DNA of 64,000 bases from Symbiodinium natans (GCA_905221605.1 CAJNDS010000668.1:1085055-1149054), one strand, 5' to 3'. Counted from the stretch's first letter, positions 39,430-51,345 are shown. The notes: generated by a model not told the origin, from the sequence alone. A program made the numbers and translations.

Positions 39430-39551
39430 CATACACCCTAAACCCTAAACCCTAAACCCTAAACCCTAAACCCTAAACCCTAAACCCTAAACCCTAAACC
39501 ATAAACCCTAAACCCTAAACCCTAAACCCTAAACCCTAAACCCTAAACCCT
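39430..39551 (-). repeat. CCCTAAA array
   Basis: About seventeen units with one CCATAAA variant. Confidence 0.95.
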
Positions 39552-39626
39552 GTTTGTTCGCGCTGAGAAGCCGCACGTCGTTGGAAGCATTGTTTGTGCA
39601 GAGAGCCCTTCCGGGGCTTGGCATCC

Positions 39627-39753
39627 CCAGAGACTCCAAACATATTCTTCAATTAAGGCATAGGGTTTAGGGTTTAGGGTTTAGGGTTTCGGGTTTAGGG
39701 TTTAGGGTATAAGGAACCCTTCTATATTGTTTAAGGAATATAAGGGCTATTGG
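39627..39753. mobile_element. Family-2 foldback interrupted by telomere repeats
   Basis: The left half (AGACTCCAAACATATTCTTC) and right half (TTTAAGGAATATAAGGGCTATTGG) of a family-2 element are separated by about 50 bp of TTTAGGG units. Confidence 0.6.
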
Positions 39754-39805
39754 TTTAGGGTAAGTATGGGGTTTAGGGTTCAACCCCAAGCCCGGAACCG
39801 CTCAT

Positions 39806-39873
39806 AATTTGAGACGATGAGCTGTCTGCCCCGCAGCGTTGCCCTTGACCAAACGGGCCAGGGCTGTGGCGGC
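39806..39873 (-). CDS. Armadillo-like repeat exon 2
   Basis: CGTCAAG acceptor, then AATALARLVKGNAAGQTAHR. It matches the start point and pattern of exon 33912-33977 (AAVALGQLAKGHPENQAAAV). The donor is probably CATC|GTCTCA, so the end coordinate is approximate. Confidence 0.5.
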
Positions 39874-40019
39874 CTTGACGTGCCGAGGGTTTAGGGTTTA
39901 GGGTTTCGGGATTAGGGTTTAGGGTTTAGGGAGGCGTACCAGAGCATAGAGGCGGATTTAGGGTTTGGGGCTTTGAGGGTTTAGACCCCACTATGTGGAA
40001 TGTGGAACCCTAAACCCTG

Positions 40020-40560
40020 AACCCGTTGATTAAGGGCTGATTTGGGCTTCTTGTTACGGCTTCTTGGGGCTCATTAGTCGGGTCTTTTGTGTTACAGGCT
40101 TACTGCGCTTTCTTATGATGTATTACGGCCTATCAGGGTTTGTTCGGGGGCGTTAAGGCCGTGGACACAAGCTTTAGGGACTTTGGGGCCTCGTGGTTTC
40201 ATTCGGTTGCTTGAGGTTTCGCGCCTATAACAGGAATTACAAGTTTACGGAAATCCCCTCGAAACAAGACTACGTCACTACGTCAAGGGCCGAAACCCCA
40301 GCATGCTTGGTGGAGCCCCGGCATGCCAAAGGTCGGCTATACACCCTCAACTGTAAACCCCATTCCCTAATTCAGTGGCTGAGACCTTGGTGCATCCGGG
40401 CGAAACTCATTCTACGCAAATGTAAGGCAGCACTACCTCCAATAGCCAGCTCGCATGTATAAAACAGCGTCGGTGCCCCACGCGGTATCCCAAACCTTGT
40501 AAGACCTGAGCCCTAAACCCGAAGACCCTAAGACCAGAGATCTCTTGTCAAGCAAGCATG
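40020..40560. other. Non-repetitive stretch, no gene called
   Basis: A plus frame at 40193-40462 is open over 89 codons but has little protein character. Telomere motifs are rare. Function unknown. Confidence 0.4.
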
Positions 40561-40567
40561 GGCCAAT

Positions 40568-40677
40568 TCTACTATTTGCTTAAGAACCCAATCATGAAAG
40601 ATAATGATCCTTCTATTGCCCTTGTAAGGAAGAACGCTGATTTTTTTTTTGGGGGGGGTTCTTAAGCAAATAGTACT
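40568..40677. mobile_element. Foldback element, family 3
   Basis: TCTACTATTTGCTTAAGAAC and GTTCTTAAGCAAATAGTAC ends. TTGCCCTTGTAAGGAAGAA inside. On minus this copy begins GTACTATTTGC and ends GCAAATAG, so it could be a GT-AG intron. Confidence 0.7.
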
Positions 40678-40962
40678 GTTTGAGGTAACCTACTTCGTCG
40701 GTCCCTGTTTTTCAGAAAAAGCTTAAGACCCCATCAAACAGGATGACCTGCCGAGATTCGGAGCATGCTTTCCAACTCCCTAAGTCGTAGAGTTTCAGCA
40801 CCCGGAAACTATAAGGTTATGGGGCAGGTTCGTTGGCCCCATATGTAGCCTGGCAATGCCGTGTGAGTTGATGAAAGGAATGCCAGGACGTGGTCGACGA
40901 ACCACCTCTGCTCTCATCTCTGGCTGGCACACGAGACATGGGATGGCTGGGAACGGTTGTCA

Positions 40963-41120
40963 ATCAAAACACCAAAGCCCCAAAACCTCAAAAACCCCCA
41001 AACCCCCAAAACCTCAAACCCCAAAACCCCCAAACCCCAAAACCCCAAAACCCCCAAACCCCCAAACCCCAAAAACCCCAAAAACCCAAAGCCCCAAAAC
41101 CCCAAAGCCCCAAAACACCT
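40963..41120. repeat. CCCAAAA/CCCCAAA-type C-rich array
   Basis: Irregular C3-5A3-5 units with AAGCCCC variants. Proline/lysine or Gly/Phe frames over it are low complexity. Confidence 0.85.
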
Positions 41121-41186
41121 AACCCAAAAACATGGCGAGCCTGGGCACGCTCGAGCCCGTGGCACTCCTGTGCCGGGGCTTCGGGG

Positions 41187-41309
41187 TTTAGGGTTTAGGG
41201 TTTAGGGTTTAGGGTTTGGGGTTTGGGGTTTGGGGTTTGGGGTTTGGGGTTTGGGGTTTGGGGTTTGGGGTTTGGGGTTTGGGGTTTGGGGTTTGGGGTT
41301 TAGGGTAAA
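41187..41309 (+). repeat. TTTAGGG block followed by TTTGGGG block
   Basis: Four TTTAGGG then about twelve TTTGGGG units, a sharp variant boundary. Confidence 0.95.
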
Positions 41310-41687
41310 CCCAACATCCTAGACTCTTAGTCCTGAACCCAAATCAGCCCCGAAAGCCTTATGATCCTCGTACCATGATAGGGATTTAGGGTTTAGGGGT
41401 TTAGGGGGTTAGGGGTTTAGGGTTCAGGGTTAGCTAAGACTCAGACCCTGTCTAGGAAACAATATCTTACAGGACTCCCAAACTACCTGCACCCACAAAA
41501 CGCGAAACCGCAGATCACTAATCGTAACTCCTGAACCCCCAAATCTTAAACATAAGTCCCTAACTATCCTACGATGCCTACCAACCGCTAACCTTATACC
41601 CCGAAGCTCAAAAACAACAACCCTAAACTTAAACTATATACCCTAAACCCCAAACCCTAAACCCTAAACCCCCCCTAAACCCGAAAC

Positions 41688-41760
41688 CCAAAAATCGCCA
41701 CGGCTGGTCCTTGAGCTGGCGCACAAGGGGCGGGATGACACCGCCATCCACAAGGCTCAC
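41688..41760 (-). CDS. Armadillo-repeat exon
   Basis: CCAAAG acceptor, then VSLVDGGVIPPLVRQLKDQP and WR. The donor is TTTGG|GTTTCGGG, a telomere-variant. DGGVIPPLVRQL matches the armadillo consensus (EAGAIPPLVxLL). With 39806-39873 and 33912-33977 it suggests one minus-strand armadillo-repeat gene over at least 8 kb. Confidence 0.6.
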
Positions 41761-42094
41761 CTTTGGGTTTAGGGTTTAGGGTCTAGGGTCTAGGGTCTAG
41801 GGTTTAGGGTTTAGGGTTTAGGGTTTGGCATTTCATGGGGTGGATTTCGCATTCGGGGGGGTGGGATTCCCTGCACAAGTTGGAAGCCTACGCCCTAAGC
41901 CCTAAACCCTAAAGCCGTGATATTGAAGATGAGGCTCCAGAGAGAGCATTTTCCAACACCCAGGCCCGAAGTCCTAAAGCGCTCAGTCTTCCTTGATGGC
42001 CTTCAAGGCGTGAGTAAGGTGCAACCGACGAAAGGAGGGACCCTTGTACGGGACCTTAAGAGGTGGTGTAGGGGTTACTTGGGTATATATCGGA

Positions 42095-42335
42095 GACTAC
42101 CAAAGGTGACCCTACAGAAAGGTGACCTTTGCAGGGCCTGTGCCTGTGCCATGTTGTATGGTATGTAATGAATATGTTTGGAAGCATGTGTGTGTGCAAA
42201 AAACTCTAAATTTAGATGTTTTGCTACAAGTAGTGCCAACAAATCAAAAATAGTTTTGAACCAAGAACTGCCAGCCAAAAAACATTTTGCTCCAAGTGGT
42301 GCCCACAATTAACATATTTTGAGCCAAGAACAAGC
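42095..42335. repeat. Left copy of a long-range inverted repeat
   Basis: From CTACCAAAGGTGACC through GACCTTTGCAGGG, CATGTTGTATGGTAT, CTAAATTTAGATGT and TTTTGCTCCAAGTGG to TTTTGAGCCAAGAACAA. It matches 61915-62180 in reverse orientation with moderate divergence. It contains a 60-bp internal direct repeat (TTTTGCTACAAGTAGTGCC / TTTTGCTCCAAGTGGTGCC). Confidence 0.8.
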
Positions 42336-42761
42336 CTTTAGGAGTTCTGACCTGGAGCTGAAGCGTCGTCTGGTCCTGCCGGACGGGGGGGGGGAGGGAT
42401 AGGGAGGGGCTTAGGACTTAGGTTATAGGACTTAGGGCGTGGGACTTAGGAATTAGGGTAAATTTAGGGTTCGGGGTTTAGAGTGCAGGGGTTCCAGACC
42501 CTGAACTCATAAACCCTAAATTCCTCGGTGTGGGGCTTGACTCAGGGTTTAGGGTTTAGGGGTAGGGATCATGGCGTTGTTGGGCTTCTAGGGTTGAAGG
42601 CTATAGGGTTATCCAAAGCCTAAATTCCTCGAAGCCTAAACCCAAAATTCCTCGACCGCCCTGAACTTGAACGCCCTCAACCCCTCAGCCCGAATACGAT
42701 CCTTTTCTACCCAGTAAGTGAACAATATAATTCCCCAATGGCCTACCTGGTACCTAGAAGC

Positions 42762-43411
42762 TCATTGGCTAAGGTCTTGGTGAAACCCACCGCCATGGGT
42801 CGCATCGCCCCAGCTGACAACGGATCCATCTCGCAGGATGGCACCAAAAGCCATGTGAGAGGCTGCAATCTGTCGGACGTTCTTCAAGAGGCTCTGTACA
42901 GCAGCACTGTCACCACCGGCCTGTGGTGCTCCCCAAGTCAGCACCCGGCCATTGTCGAGCAGCGCTGCAAAAGCAACATACTTTGCCTGGATTGCTTGCA
43001 CGCCCTGAAGTGGTTCCACCGGTGTGGTAGCTCCAAAGGCCCTGTCACCTCCATAGCGCACATCACCCCAGGCCACAACGGAGCCACCTTCCGTGATAGC
43101 TGCAAAAGCTCTGTCGGTTGCTTGGATCTGCGACACACGTCTCAGTTGGCTTTGCACATGGATGCAGGCGCCGCCTGTTACTGGATTGCCCCAGGTCACA
43201 ACAGAGCCGTCTGCCAAGATAGCAGCAAAAGCACCTTTGGTGGCTTGGATCTGCTGCGCGTCCACCAGCTGAGCACGCACGTCATTGCAGTTGCCACCCC
43301 CAAGATCACCACCCCAGGTCACCACAGAGCCATCCTGCCGAATAGCTGCGAAGGCGGTTCCTGTGGCACTGATAGCCCTCACGTCATGTAGTTGGTCTTG
43401 AACTGCACTGC
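42762..43411 (-). CDS. RCC1/HERC-like tandem-repeat protein, exon
   Basis: Open from an ACCCTAG acceptor at 43412 to a TGA at 42762-42764. It has five repeats of about 37-45 residues with the pattern xxIxAtxxAFAAIxxDGSVVTWG, for example FAAIRQDGSVVTWGGDLGGG, FAAILADGSVVTWGNPVTGG and FGAILRDGSVVSWGDATHGG. This is the RCC1-like beta-propeller blade type found in many dinoflagellate proteins annotated as HERC-like. No HECT or other domain is seen, so the ligase function often attached to such genes is not supported here. The repeat pattern breaks at HGGG, where a GGCG|GTGGGT donor may end the exon before the stop. Leading sequence upstream of 43411 is probably intron. Confidence 0.85.
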
Positions 43412-44299
43412 CTAGGGTTGAGGGCGCAGGGTCCGGGGACCTCACACACCCCACACACCACACTCCCAAAAATGGGAGGGACCAAGTCCTGACCCCTAAA
43501 TTTTGAAGATCTATGCCCTGAAACTCCAATTGAACTCTAGACCTCCAGCCCTGATTGAACCCTTAACCCCTAAACCCTAAATCCCACTACCACACACATT
43601 GGGGGGTACCATGGGGGGGGGAGCAGCAACAGCCCATTCCTGCTAGGCTTAGGGCTTAAGACGTGGGATTCAGCTTTAAGGCTTCTTGTTTAGGATGCAG
43701 GGCTGAGGGTGTGCAGGGTTCCCTTCTTCGCCCTTTCCTCTCCCCCAACCCGCGTCATCTACCCGACGGGCCCGACGCGCGCCCGTCGGGTACCCGACAC
43801 GGGCACCTCCCTTCCCCCCCAGACACACATTGCTTCCCATCCTGGGTTTCCGCCCTCACAAAAATTTCTTGACATTTTTCAATGTCCCAGACAAGCCAGA
43901 CACTTAATGTACCCCCTAACCCTATACAAGCCGGCCATGAATCAAAGCGGGCAGAGGCCAAACCCTAAGCCCTAAATCCAAACCCACCACTAATGAAATT
44001 ACAGGCATACACTTTCCCGGAACCCAACCTTGAACCAGAAGCTATGCTACGTTCTGGGTTTTGGTTGTCGGGGCTTGGGGTTTTGAGGCTTTGCGGTCTT
44101 TTAATGAAGGCCAAATCAAAATTGACATTCTCCGTCCAAACAAAGTTGTATTTGTGTCAAATGATAACAAAAAAAACCAACGAATCCAAGTTGACAGAAT
44201 TGTCTTACATACAATACAGTATTTTGGTGGGAAAACAGACACATATCCGTCGGGTACCCGACGCGTGCCGGGGGGGAGAGGGGTGTACTCGAGGGGTGT

Positions 44300-45170
44300 T
44301 CTGGGGGAGGGCAGGGGGCGATAATGTTTCAAGGCGCCCCTCTTAGGGCTATACCGCCCATAACCTTCAGACTGAACCCCCATCTCCCAAACCCAGAAAC
44401 CCACTGTGGCCCGGCATGAGGGATGCGGGCCACCACGGTGTTTTGGGTCATCAGGAGGGGATCAATACTCAGGTTTTGGAGCTTCGATGCAGGGGTAATC
44501 AGTGGGTTGAGTTTGTTTCTTGAGTGAAATCGAAAAAGATTTTGTTGGCAGCACTTGAAACAGTAAAGTTGAACGCAAGAGCTGAGTTTACCATTGAATT
44601 GAAAACAGAAAGCATGTTTTTGGCGCCACTTCAAATTAAGTTGGCTGAGTTTACGCAATTTCCAAAAACTTCTCACCCGATAAAATGCAAGACGTTCGCA
44701 ACAAAAAATGAGAGTGAAAGAGTTCTTTAAAAACCAGAGACTTTGTCCTAGACTCTAGACTTGGGGGGGGAGGGGCAAAGGTCACCGAAAATCCTAAACA
44801 CTGTAAGCCGCCAACGCTCAACCCGAAACCCCTTAAAACACAAAACCCCTCAGCCCTAAACCTGAAACCGCAAACGCTCTAAGACCTTAAATTAAGCTCA
44901 AAGCCCCACCGCCAGACCACAGCAGGGGGGAGGGGAGGGGGATAGCACCCTAAATCCTCAGCCCAAACTCTTAAACCAGAATATCCTCGAACCCAAAGTG
45001 CTATTCAGGCCGCAAAGCCTTCGGCCCTAAAACCTCAATTGAACTCTAGACCCTAAAGCCCTGATTGAACCCTTAAACCCTAAACCCGAAATCCCACTGG
45101 CACACCACGGAGGAACGGGAGCAGCAACAGCCCATTCCTATTGGGCTTAGCGTTTAGGAGTTGGGCTTCG
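44300..45170. repeat. Module in forward orientation, mirrored at 47185-48060
   Basis: From CATGAGGGATGCGGGCCACC through CCAGAGACTTTGTCCTAGAC to CAGCAACAGCCCATTCCTAT. The reverse complement is at 47185-48060, so a palindrome is centred near 46.18 kb. Further copies: 57230-57930 (reverse) and 58920-59500 (forward). Confidence 0.8.
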
Positions 45171-47185
45171 GCGGTCTCCCTCCCCACATGCGTCGGATAC
45201 CCGACGCGACCCGTCGCTCCCTCCCTCCTCCCCCCTCCCCCCTCACACACACTTCTTGGGTTTCCGCCCTGAGGCCTTAAGTTAAGCCTAATTAAACCTG
45301 AACCCCAATCCCCGCCACCACACCACGGGGGTGGTAGGGACCAAACTCCTGACCCCTAAATTTTGCAGGTCTAATCCTCAAGCAAAGCGCTTGTTAAACC
45401 CTATGCCCTGAAACTCCAAGTGAACTCTAGACCCCAAGCCCTGATTGAACCCTGAACCCCTAAACCCTAAATCCCACTACCACACACAACGGGGCGGGGT
45501 GGGGGAGCAGCAACCGCCATTCCTGTGAGGGTGTGCAGGGTTCCCTTCTTCGCCCTTTCCGCTCCCCCCAACCCGCGTCAGCTACCCGGCGGGCCTGATG
45601 TGCGCCCGTCGGGTACCCGACGCGGGCACCTCCCCTCCCCTCCCCCCCACACACACATTGCTTCTTTTCAATGTCCCAGACAAGCCAGACACTTAATGTA
45701 ATTACCCCCTAACCCTAAATAAGCCGGTCATGAATCAAAGCGGGCAGAGGCCAAACCCTAACCCCTAAATCCAAACCCACCACTAACGAAATTTAAGGCA
45801 TACACTTGCCCGGAACCCAACCTTGAACCAGAAGCTATGCTGTTTATATGTGGGTGATAAAATGTTCTGGGTTTTGGTTGTCGGGACTTGGGGTTTGCAG
45901 GGTTTGCGGGCCGTTAATGAAAACCAAATCAAAATTGACATTCTCCGTCCGAACAAATCAAAAAGGCCAACGAATCCAAATTGACAGAATTGTCTTACAA
46001 GAGGGGGCCCGTCGGAAAACAGACACATATCCATCGGGTACCCGACGCGTGCCGGGGGGGGAGGGGTGTACTCGAGGGGTGGTGTTTGGGTATCCTGGAA
46101 TCCAAAGTGCTAATTTAGGCCGCAACGCCTTACGCCCTAAAGCCCCAATAGAACTCTAGACCCTAAGACCCTGATTGAACCCTTGAACCCTGAACCCGAG
46201 ATCCCACTAGCACATCGCGGGGGTACAGGAGCAGCAACAGCCCATTCCTATTGTTACTGGGCATAGCGGCATAGCGCGTAGCTAGGCTGGCTTAGGATGC
46301 AGTCCGACGCACCCATCGGGTACACGCGCCTTTCCCTCCCTCTCTCCCTCCCTCCCCCCCCTCCCACACACACTTCTTCCCGTCCTGCCAAATCTCTTGA
46401 AATTTGTGGGGACGACCCTCAGCCCAAAGCCCTAAACCCTAAAACATGAGAATCCTCAAACTAAAGCCCGACTTACCCATTGGATCCTCAAGCTTTGATC
46501 GAGCCCTTAGACTTAAACCCTCAGCAGCAGCAGCAGCAGCCTCTAAGCTTGGACTTGGGCTTCGTCTTTAGTTTGGGATGGGGGCCGAAGGGCGGTGCAG
46601 GGAATTTTTCAAGGGGGGTGGGGAGGTGGGAGGGGACTTTGTCTTCTACATGCAATTTTGGAGGAAACTGAAAACCATCATGGGAGTTTTGCCAGGGAGG
46701 AAACTGTGTGGGAACAGGAGGGGAATCAGCGAGGGGGCGGGAGGGGGGGCCATCGGGATATTCATCTGTATTTATTGAAGAACAGAATTCAGATATATGT
46801 TTGTATCGAACGATAGCCAAAGTATGACTGGCGGGGGTGGGTTACCCCCTCCTAGGGTTCGACCTGATCCATGGGGGGACGTTCGCAAAAAAGCATAAGT
46901 TTGAAGCCTCTGCTACAAAATCGCTTGGGGGGTTGGCTTTGGAGCCTAGCAAAACCGATTGGGGAGAAAGCGGCGCAGCCACATACCCAAAACATAATAT
47001 CCGCAAAAGGACATGCATCAGCTACAACCCACATTACCAAGATGTCGGCAAAACACACACGCACACAAATACAAATTCATTGCCAGTTGACAACATTTGT
47101 AGTGGTTTCCGAAGCCTCGAGCAAGCATACTGGGCACGCATACATTTTTTCGCGTTTCCCTATCGAATCCCAACTCCTAAACGCT
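45170..47185. other. Spacer between mirrored modules
   Basis: Contains a second copy of the 43.6-44.3 kb module (45490-46090), a CAG5 run at 46521 and a G-rich stretch. A CACACA/ACAAAT-rich segment at 47050 is also present. Frames at 46480-47250 are open on both strands and I do not call them. Confidence 0.5.
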
Positions 47186-48069
47186 AAGCCCAATAGGAAT
47201 GGGCTGTTGCTGCTCCCGTTCCTCCGTGGTGTGCCAGTGGGATTTCGGGTTTAGGGTTTAAGGGTTCAATCAGGGCTTTAGGGTCTAGAGTTCAATTGAG
47301 GTTTTAGGGCCGAAGGCTTTGCGGCCTGAATAGCACTTTGGGTTCGAGGATATTCTGGTTTAAGAGTTTGGGCTGAGGATTTAGGGTGCTATCCCCCTCC
47401 CCTCCCCCCTGCTGTGGTCTGGCGGTGGGGCTTTGAGCTTAATTTAGGGTCTTAGAGCGTTTGCGGTTTCAGGTTTAAGGCTTTGGGGTTTTGTGTTTTA
47501 AGGGGTTTCGGGTTTAGCGTTGGCGGCTTACAGTGTTTAGGATTTTCGGTGACCTTTGCCCCTCCCCCCCAAGTCTAGAGTCTAGGACAAAGTCTCTGGT
47601 GTTTAAAGAACTCTTTCACTCTCATTTTTTGTTGCGAACGTCTTGCATTTTATCGGGTGAGAAGTTTTTGGAAATTGCGTAAACTCAGCCAACTTAATTT
47701 GAAGTGGAGACAAACCATGCTTTCTGTTTTCAGTTCAATGGTTAACTCAGCTCATGCGTTCAACTTTACTGTTTCAAGCGCTGCCAACAAAATCTTTTTC
47801 GATTTCAAAACAGAAACAGACTCAACCCACTGATTACCCCTGCGTCGAAGCTCCAAAACCTGAGTATTGATCCCCTGATGACCCAAAACACAAGGCGTGG
47901 TGGCCCACATCCCTCATGCCGGGCCAGAGTGGGTTTGGGGGTTTGGGGTTCAGTCTGACCTTCTTCGGCTTTAGCATAGCCCTGGGCTGTGTGGCCTTTG
48001 GGTTGTTGTTAGGGTCATAAGGGGTATGAGCTACAGAGCCTTGAAACATCATCGCCCCCTGCCCAGCTT

Positions 48070-49265
48070 CTGGTTTAAGAGTTTGGGCTGAGGATTTAGT
48101 GCTTCTGGCGGTGGGGCTTTGAGCTTAAATTAGGGTCTTAGAGCGTTTACGGTTTCAGGTTTAGGGCTTTGGGGCTTTATGTTGTTAGGGGTTTTTCGGG
48201 TTTAGGGTTGAGGGCTTAAATTAAAGTCTTTAAGGCGACTTGGGACTTGAGGCACAGTTTTTGTTCGTTTTCCAATAGAAAAAAATCAACCCCCTAAGTC
48301 TTAAACGGCTAAAAAGTAATGCACTCCTTGCAGCGGAGCTCTAAAACCTGAGTATTAATCCCCCTGTGCATGTGCCTCGTGCCCCCCCGGCCGCCCGCGA
48401 ATACCCGTTAGGTACCTACCTCTCCCCCTCCCCTCCCGCACGCGTCCGGTACCCGACGGAAATGTCGGTTGCCTGACGGCCCGAGCACAAGATGTAAAAA
48501 TAATTGGGTCGATTTGGATTTGATACTGACTTATGTTTTCAACAAATGCAGATGTTTGGATGTTTAGACGCTTGGAGAATGTCAATATTGATTTGGCCTT
48601 AGTGCCCGTCGAGTACCCGACAGTGCGCGTCGGTACTCGACGGACCCCGCCGCCCCGCCTCGCCCCTACCACCCCCCGCCCCCACCACATTAAAGGGGGT
48701 GAGACGGGAAGAAACAAGCCGCATTGCCTGGAAAATGACAACCCAAAACCCAAAACATCTATCACCAGCTTCTGGAACGCTGTTTACGTTTGGGGTCAGG
48801 TTTTAAAGTTTGTGCCTGATGTTTAATCAGTGGTGGGTTTGGATGTAGAGTTTAGGGTTTGGTCTATGCCCGCTTTGATTCACGGCCGGGTTATATAGGG
48901 TTAGGGGAACATTAAGTGTCTGGCTTATCTGGGACATTGAAAAATGTCAAGAGGTTTTTGCCAAAGCGGAAGGAAACCAAGGATGGGAAGCAATGTGTGT
49001 GTGTGGGGGGGAGGGGAGGTGCCCGCGTCGGGTACCCGACGGGCGCACATCAGGCCCGTCGGGTAGCTGACGCGGGTTGGGGGAGAGGAAAGGGCGAAGA
49101 AGGGAACCCTGCACACCCTCACAGGAATGGGCTGTTGCTCCCCCCCCCCCCCCCGCCATGGTACCCCCCGTTGTGTGTGGTAGTGGGATTTAGGGTTTAG
49201 GGGTTAAGGGTTCAATAGGGCTTGGGGTCTAGAGTTCAACTGGAGTTTCAGGGCATAGGCTACCT
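48070..49265. repeat. Outer left arm of the large palindrome
   Basis: Near-identical reverse complement of 55060-56330, including GATAGATGTTTTGGGTTTTGG-type sequence near 48755 and ATCCCCCTGTGCATGTGC near 48358. Confidence 0.85.
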
Positions 49266-49280
49266 TAGGGTTCAAAATGC

Positions 49281-51345
49281 GCTGATGGACCCTAGCTTTG
49301 GTCCAAAGGCCTGGGGGGTGGGGGGTTTTGATTTTCAGGGTTGAGAGGTCTAGGTTTCTTAACTGCTTGCTTCTGGAGGGCTGGTGCGCTGATGGGGGCT
49401 AAGGGGCTTCGAGGGCTTAAGGGGCTTGGGGGGGCTGAAGGGGGCTTAAGGGGCTTGAGGGGGCTCAAGGGGCTTAAGGGGGCTTAAGAGGGCTTGGGGC
49501 CCTTAAAGGCTTAAAGGGCTTAGGGCACTTAGAGCGCTTGTGAGGGAGGTTTGGGGCTGATGGACCCTAGCTTTGGTCCAAAGGCCTGGGTGAATGAACT
49601 TGGGGTGGGGGGTTTTGATTTTCAGGGTTGAGAGGTCTAGGTTTCTTAACTGCTTGCTTCTGGAGGGTTGGTGCGCTGATGGGGGCTAAGGGGCTTCGAG
49701 GGCTTAAGGGGCTTGGGGGGGCTGAAGGGGGCTTGAGGGGCTGAAGGGGGCTCAAGGGGCTTAAGGGGGCTTAAGGGGGCTTAAGAGGGCTTGGGGCCCT
49801 TAAAGGCTTAAAGGCTTAAAGGGCTTAGGGCACTTAGAGCGCTTGTGAGGGAGGTTTGGGGCTGATGGACCCTAGCTTTGGTCCAAAGGCCTGGGTTAAT
49901 TAACTTGGGGCTGGGGGGTTTTGATTTTCAGGGTTGAGAGGTCTAGGTTTCTTAACTGCTTGCTTCTGGAGGGTTGGTGCGCTGATGGGGGCTAAGGGGC
50001 TTCGAGGGCTTAAGGGGCTTAAGGGGGCTTAACGGGGCTTAAGGGGAAGGGGCTTAAGGGGGCTTTAAGAGGGCTTGGGGCCCTTAAAGGCTTAAAGGCT
50101 TAAAGGGCTTAGGGCACTTAGAGCGCTTGTGAGGGAGGTTTGGGGCTGATGGACCCTAGCTTTGGTCCAAAGGCCTGGGTTAATTAACTTGGGGGGTGGG
50201 GGGTTTTGATTTTCAGGGTTGAGAGGTCTAGGTTTCTTAACTGCTTGCTTCTGGAGGGTTGGTGCGCTGATGGGGGCTAAAGGGCTTCGAGGGCTTAAGG
50301 GGCTTGGGGGGGCTGAAGGGGGCTTAAGGGGCTTGAGGGGGCTCAAGGGGCTTAAGGGGGCTTAAGGGGGCTTAAGAGGGCTTGGGGCCCTTAAAGGCTT
50401 AAAGGCTTAAAGGGCTTAGGGCACTTAGAGCGCTTGTGAGGGAGGTTTGGGGCTGATGGACCCTAGCTTTGGTCCAAAGGCCTGGGTTAATGAACTTGGG
50501 GGGTGGGGGGTTTTGATTTTCAGGGTTGAGAGGTCTAGGTTTCTTAACTGCTTGCTTCTGCAGGGTTGGTGCGCTGATGGGGGCTAAGGGGCTTCGAGGG
50601 CTTAAGGGGCTTGGGGGGGCTTAAGGGGGCTTAAGGGGCTTAGTGGGCTTAATGGGGCTCAAGGGGCTTAAGGGGGCTTAAGAGGGCTTGGGGCCCTTAA
50701 AGGCTTAAAGGGCTTAGGGCAGAGCGCTTGTGAGGGAGGTTTGGGGCTGATGGACCCTAGCTTTGGTCCAAAGGCCTGGGTTAATTGACTTGGGGGGTGG
50801 GGGGGTTTTGATTTTCAGGGTTGAGAGGTCAAGGTTTCTTAACTGCTTGCTTCTGGAGGGTTGGTGCGCTGATGGGGGCTAAGGGGCTTCGAGGGCTTAA
50901 GGGGCTTGGGGGGGCTGAAGGGGGCTTAAGGGGCTTAGTGGGCTTAAGGGGGCTCAAGGGGCTTAAGGGGGCTTAAGGGGGCTTAAGAGGGCTTGGGGCC
51001 CTTAAAGGCTTAAAGGGCTTAGGGCACTTAGAGCGCTTGTGAGGGAGGTTTGGGGCTGATGGACCCTAGCTTTGGTCCAAAGGCCTGGGAAAATTAACTT
51101 GGGGGGTGGGGGGTTTGATTTTCAGGGTTGAGACATCTAGGTTTCTTAACTGCTTGCTTCTGGAGGGCTGGTGCGCTGAGGGCTAAGCACCTTCGAGGGC
51201 TTAAGGGGCTTTGGGGGGCTTAAGGGGGCTTAAGAGGGCTTGGGGCCCTTAGGGTGCTTGGAGCCCTTAGGATGCTTGGGGTTCGCGGGCTTAGGAGGCT
51301 TGAAGGGCTTAGGGCCCTTAGGGCACTTGGGTCCTTAGGGTGCTC
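49281..51345 (-). repeat. Left satellite array (seven units of about 275-310 bp)
   Basis: Units start (GCTGATGGACCCTAGC) at 49281, 49556, 49861, 50145, 50452, 50746 and 51055. Each has a conserved half with TTAATTAACTTGGGG and TTAACTGCTTGCTTCTGG, and a variable half of GGGGCTTAA steps. Recurrent 62-84 codon frames (Pro/Ser/Leu-rich) on minus are by-products of the repeat. Confidence 0.9.

Noticed and set aside
43663-46820. Multiple 60-120 codon frames in the mosaic block
   Set aside because: They recur wherever the module recurs, on both strands, and include poly-Pro/Arg stretches from G/C-rich tracts. No domain is seen.
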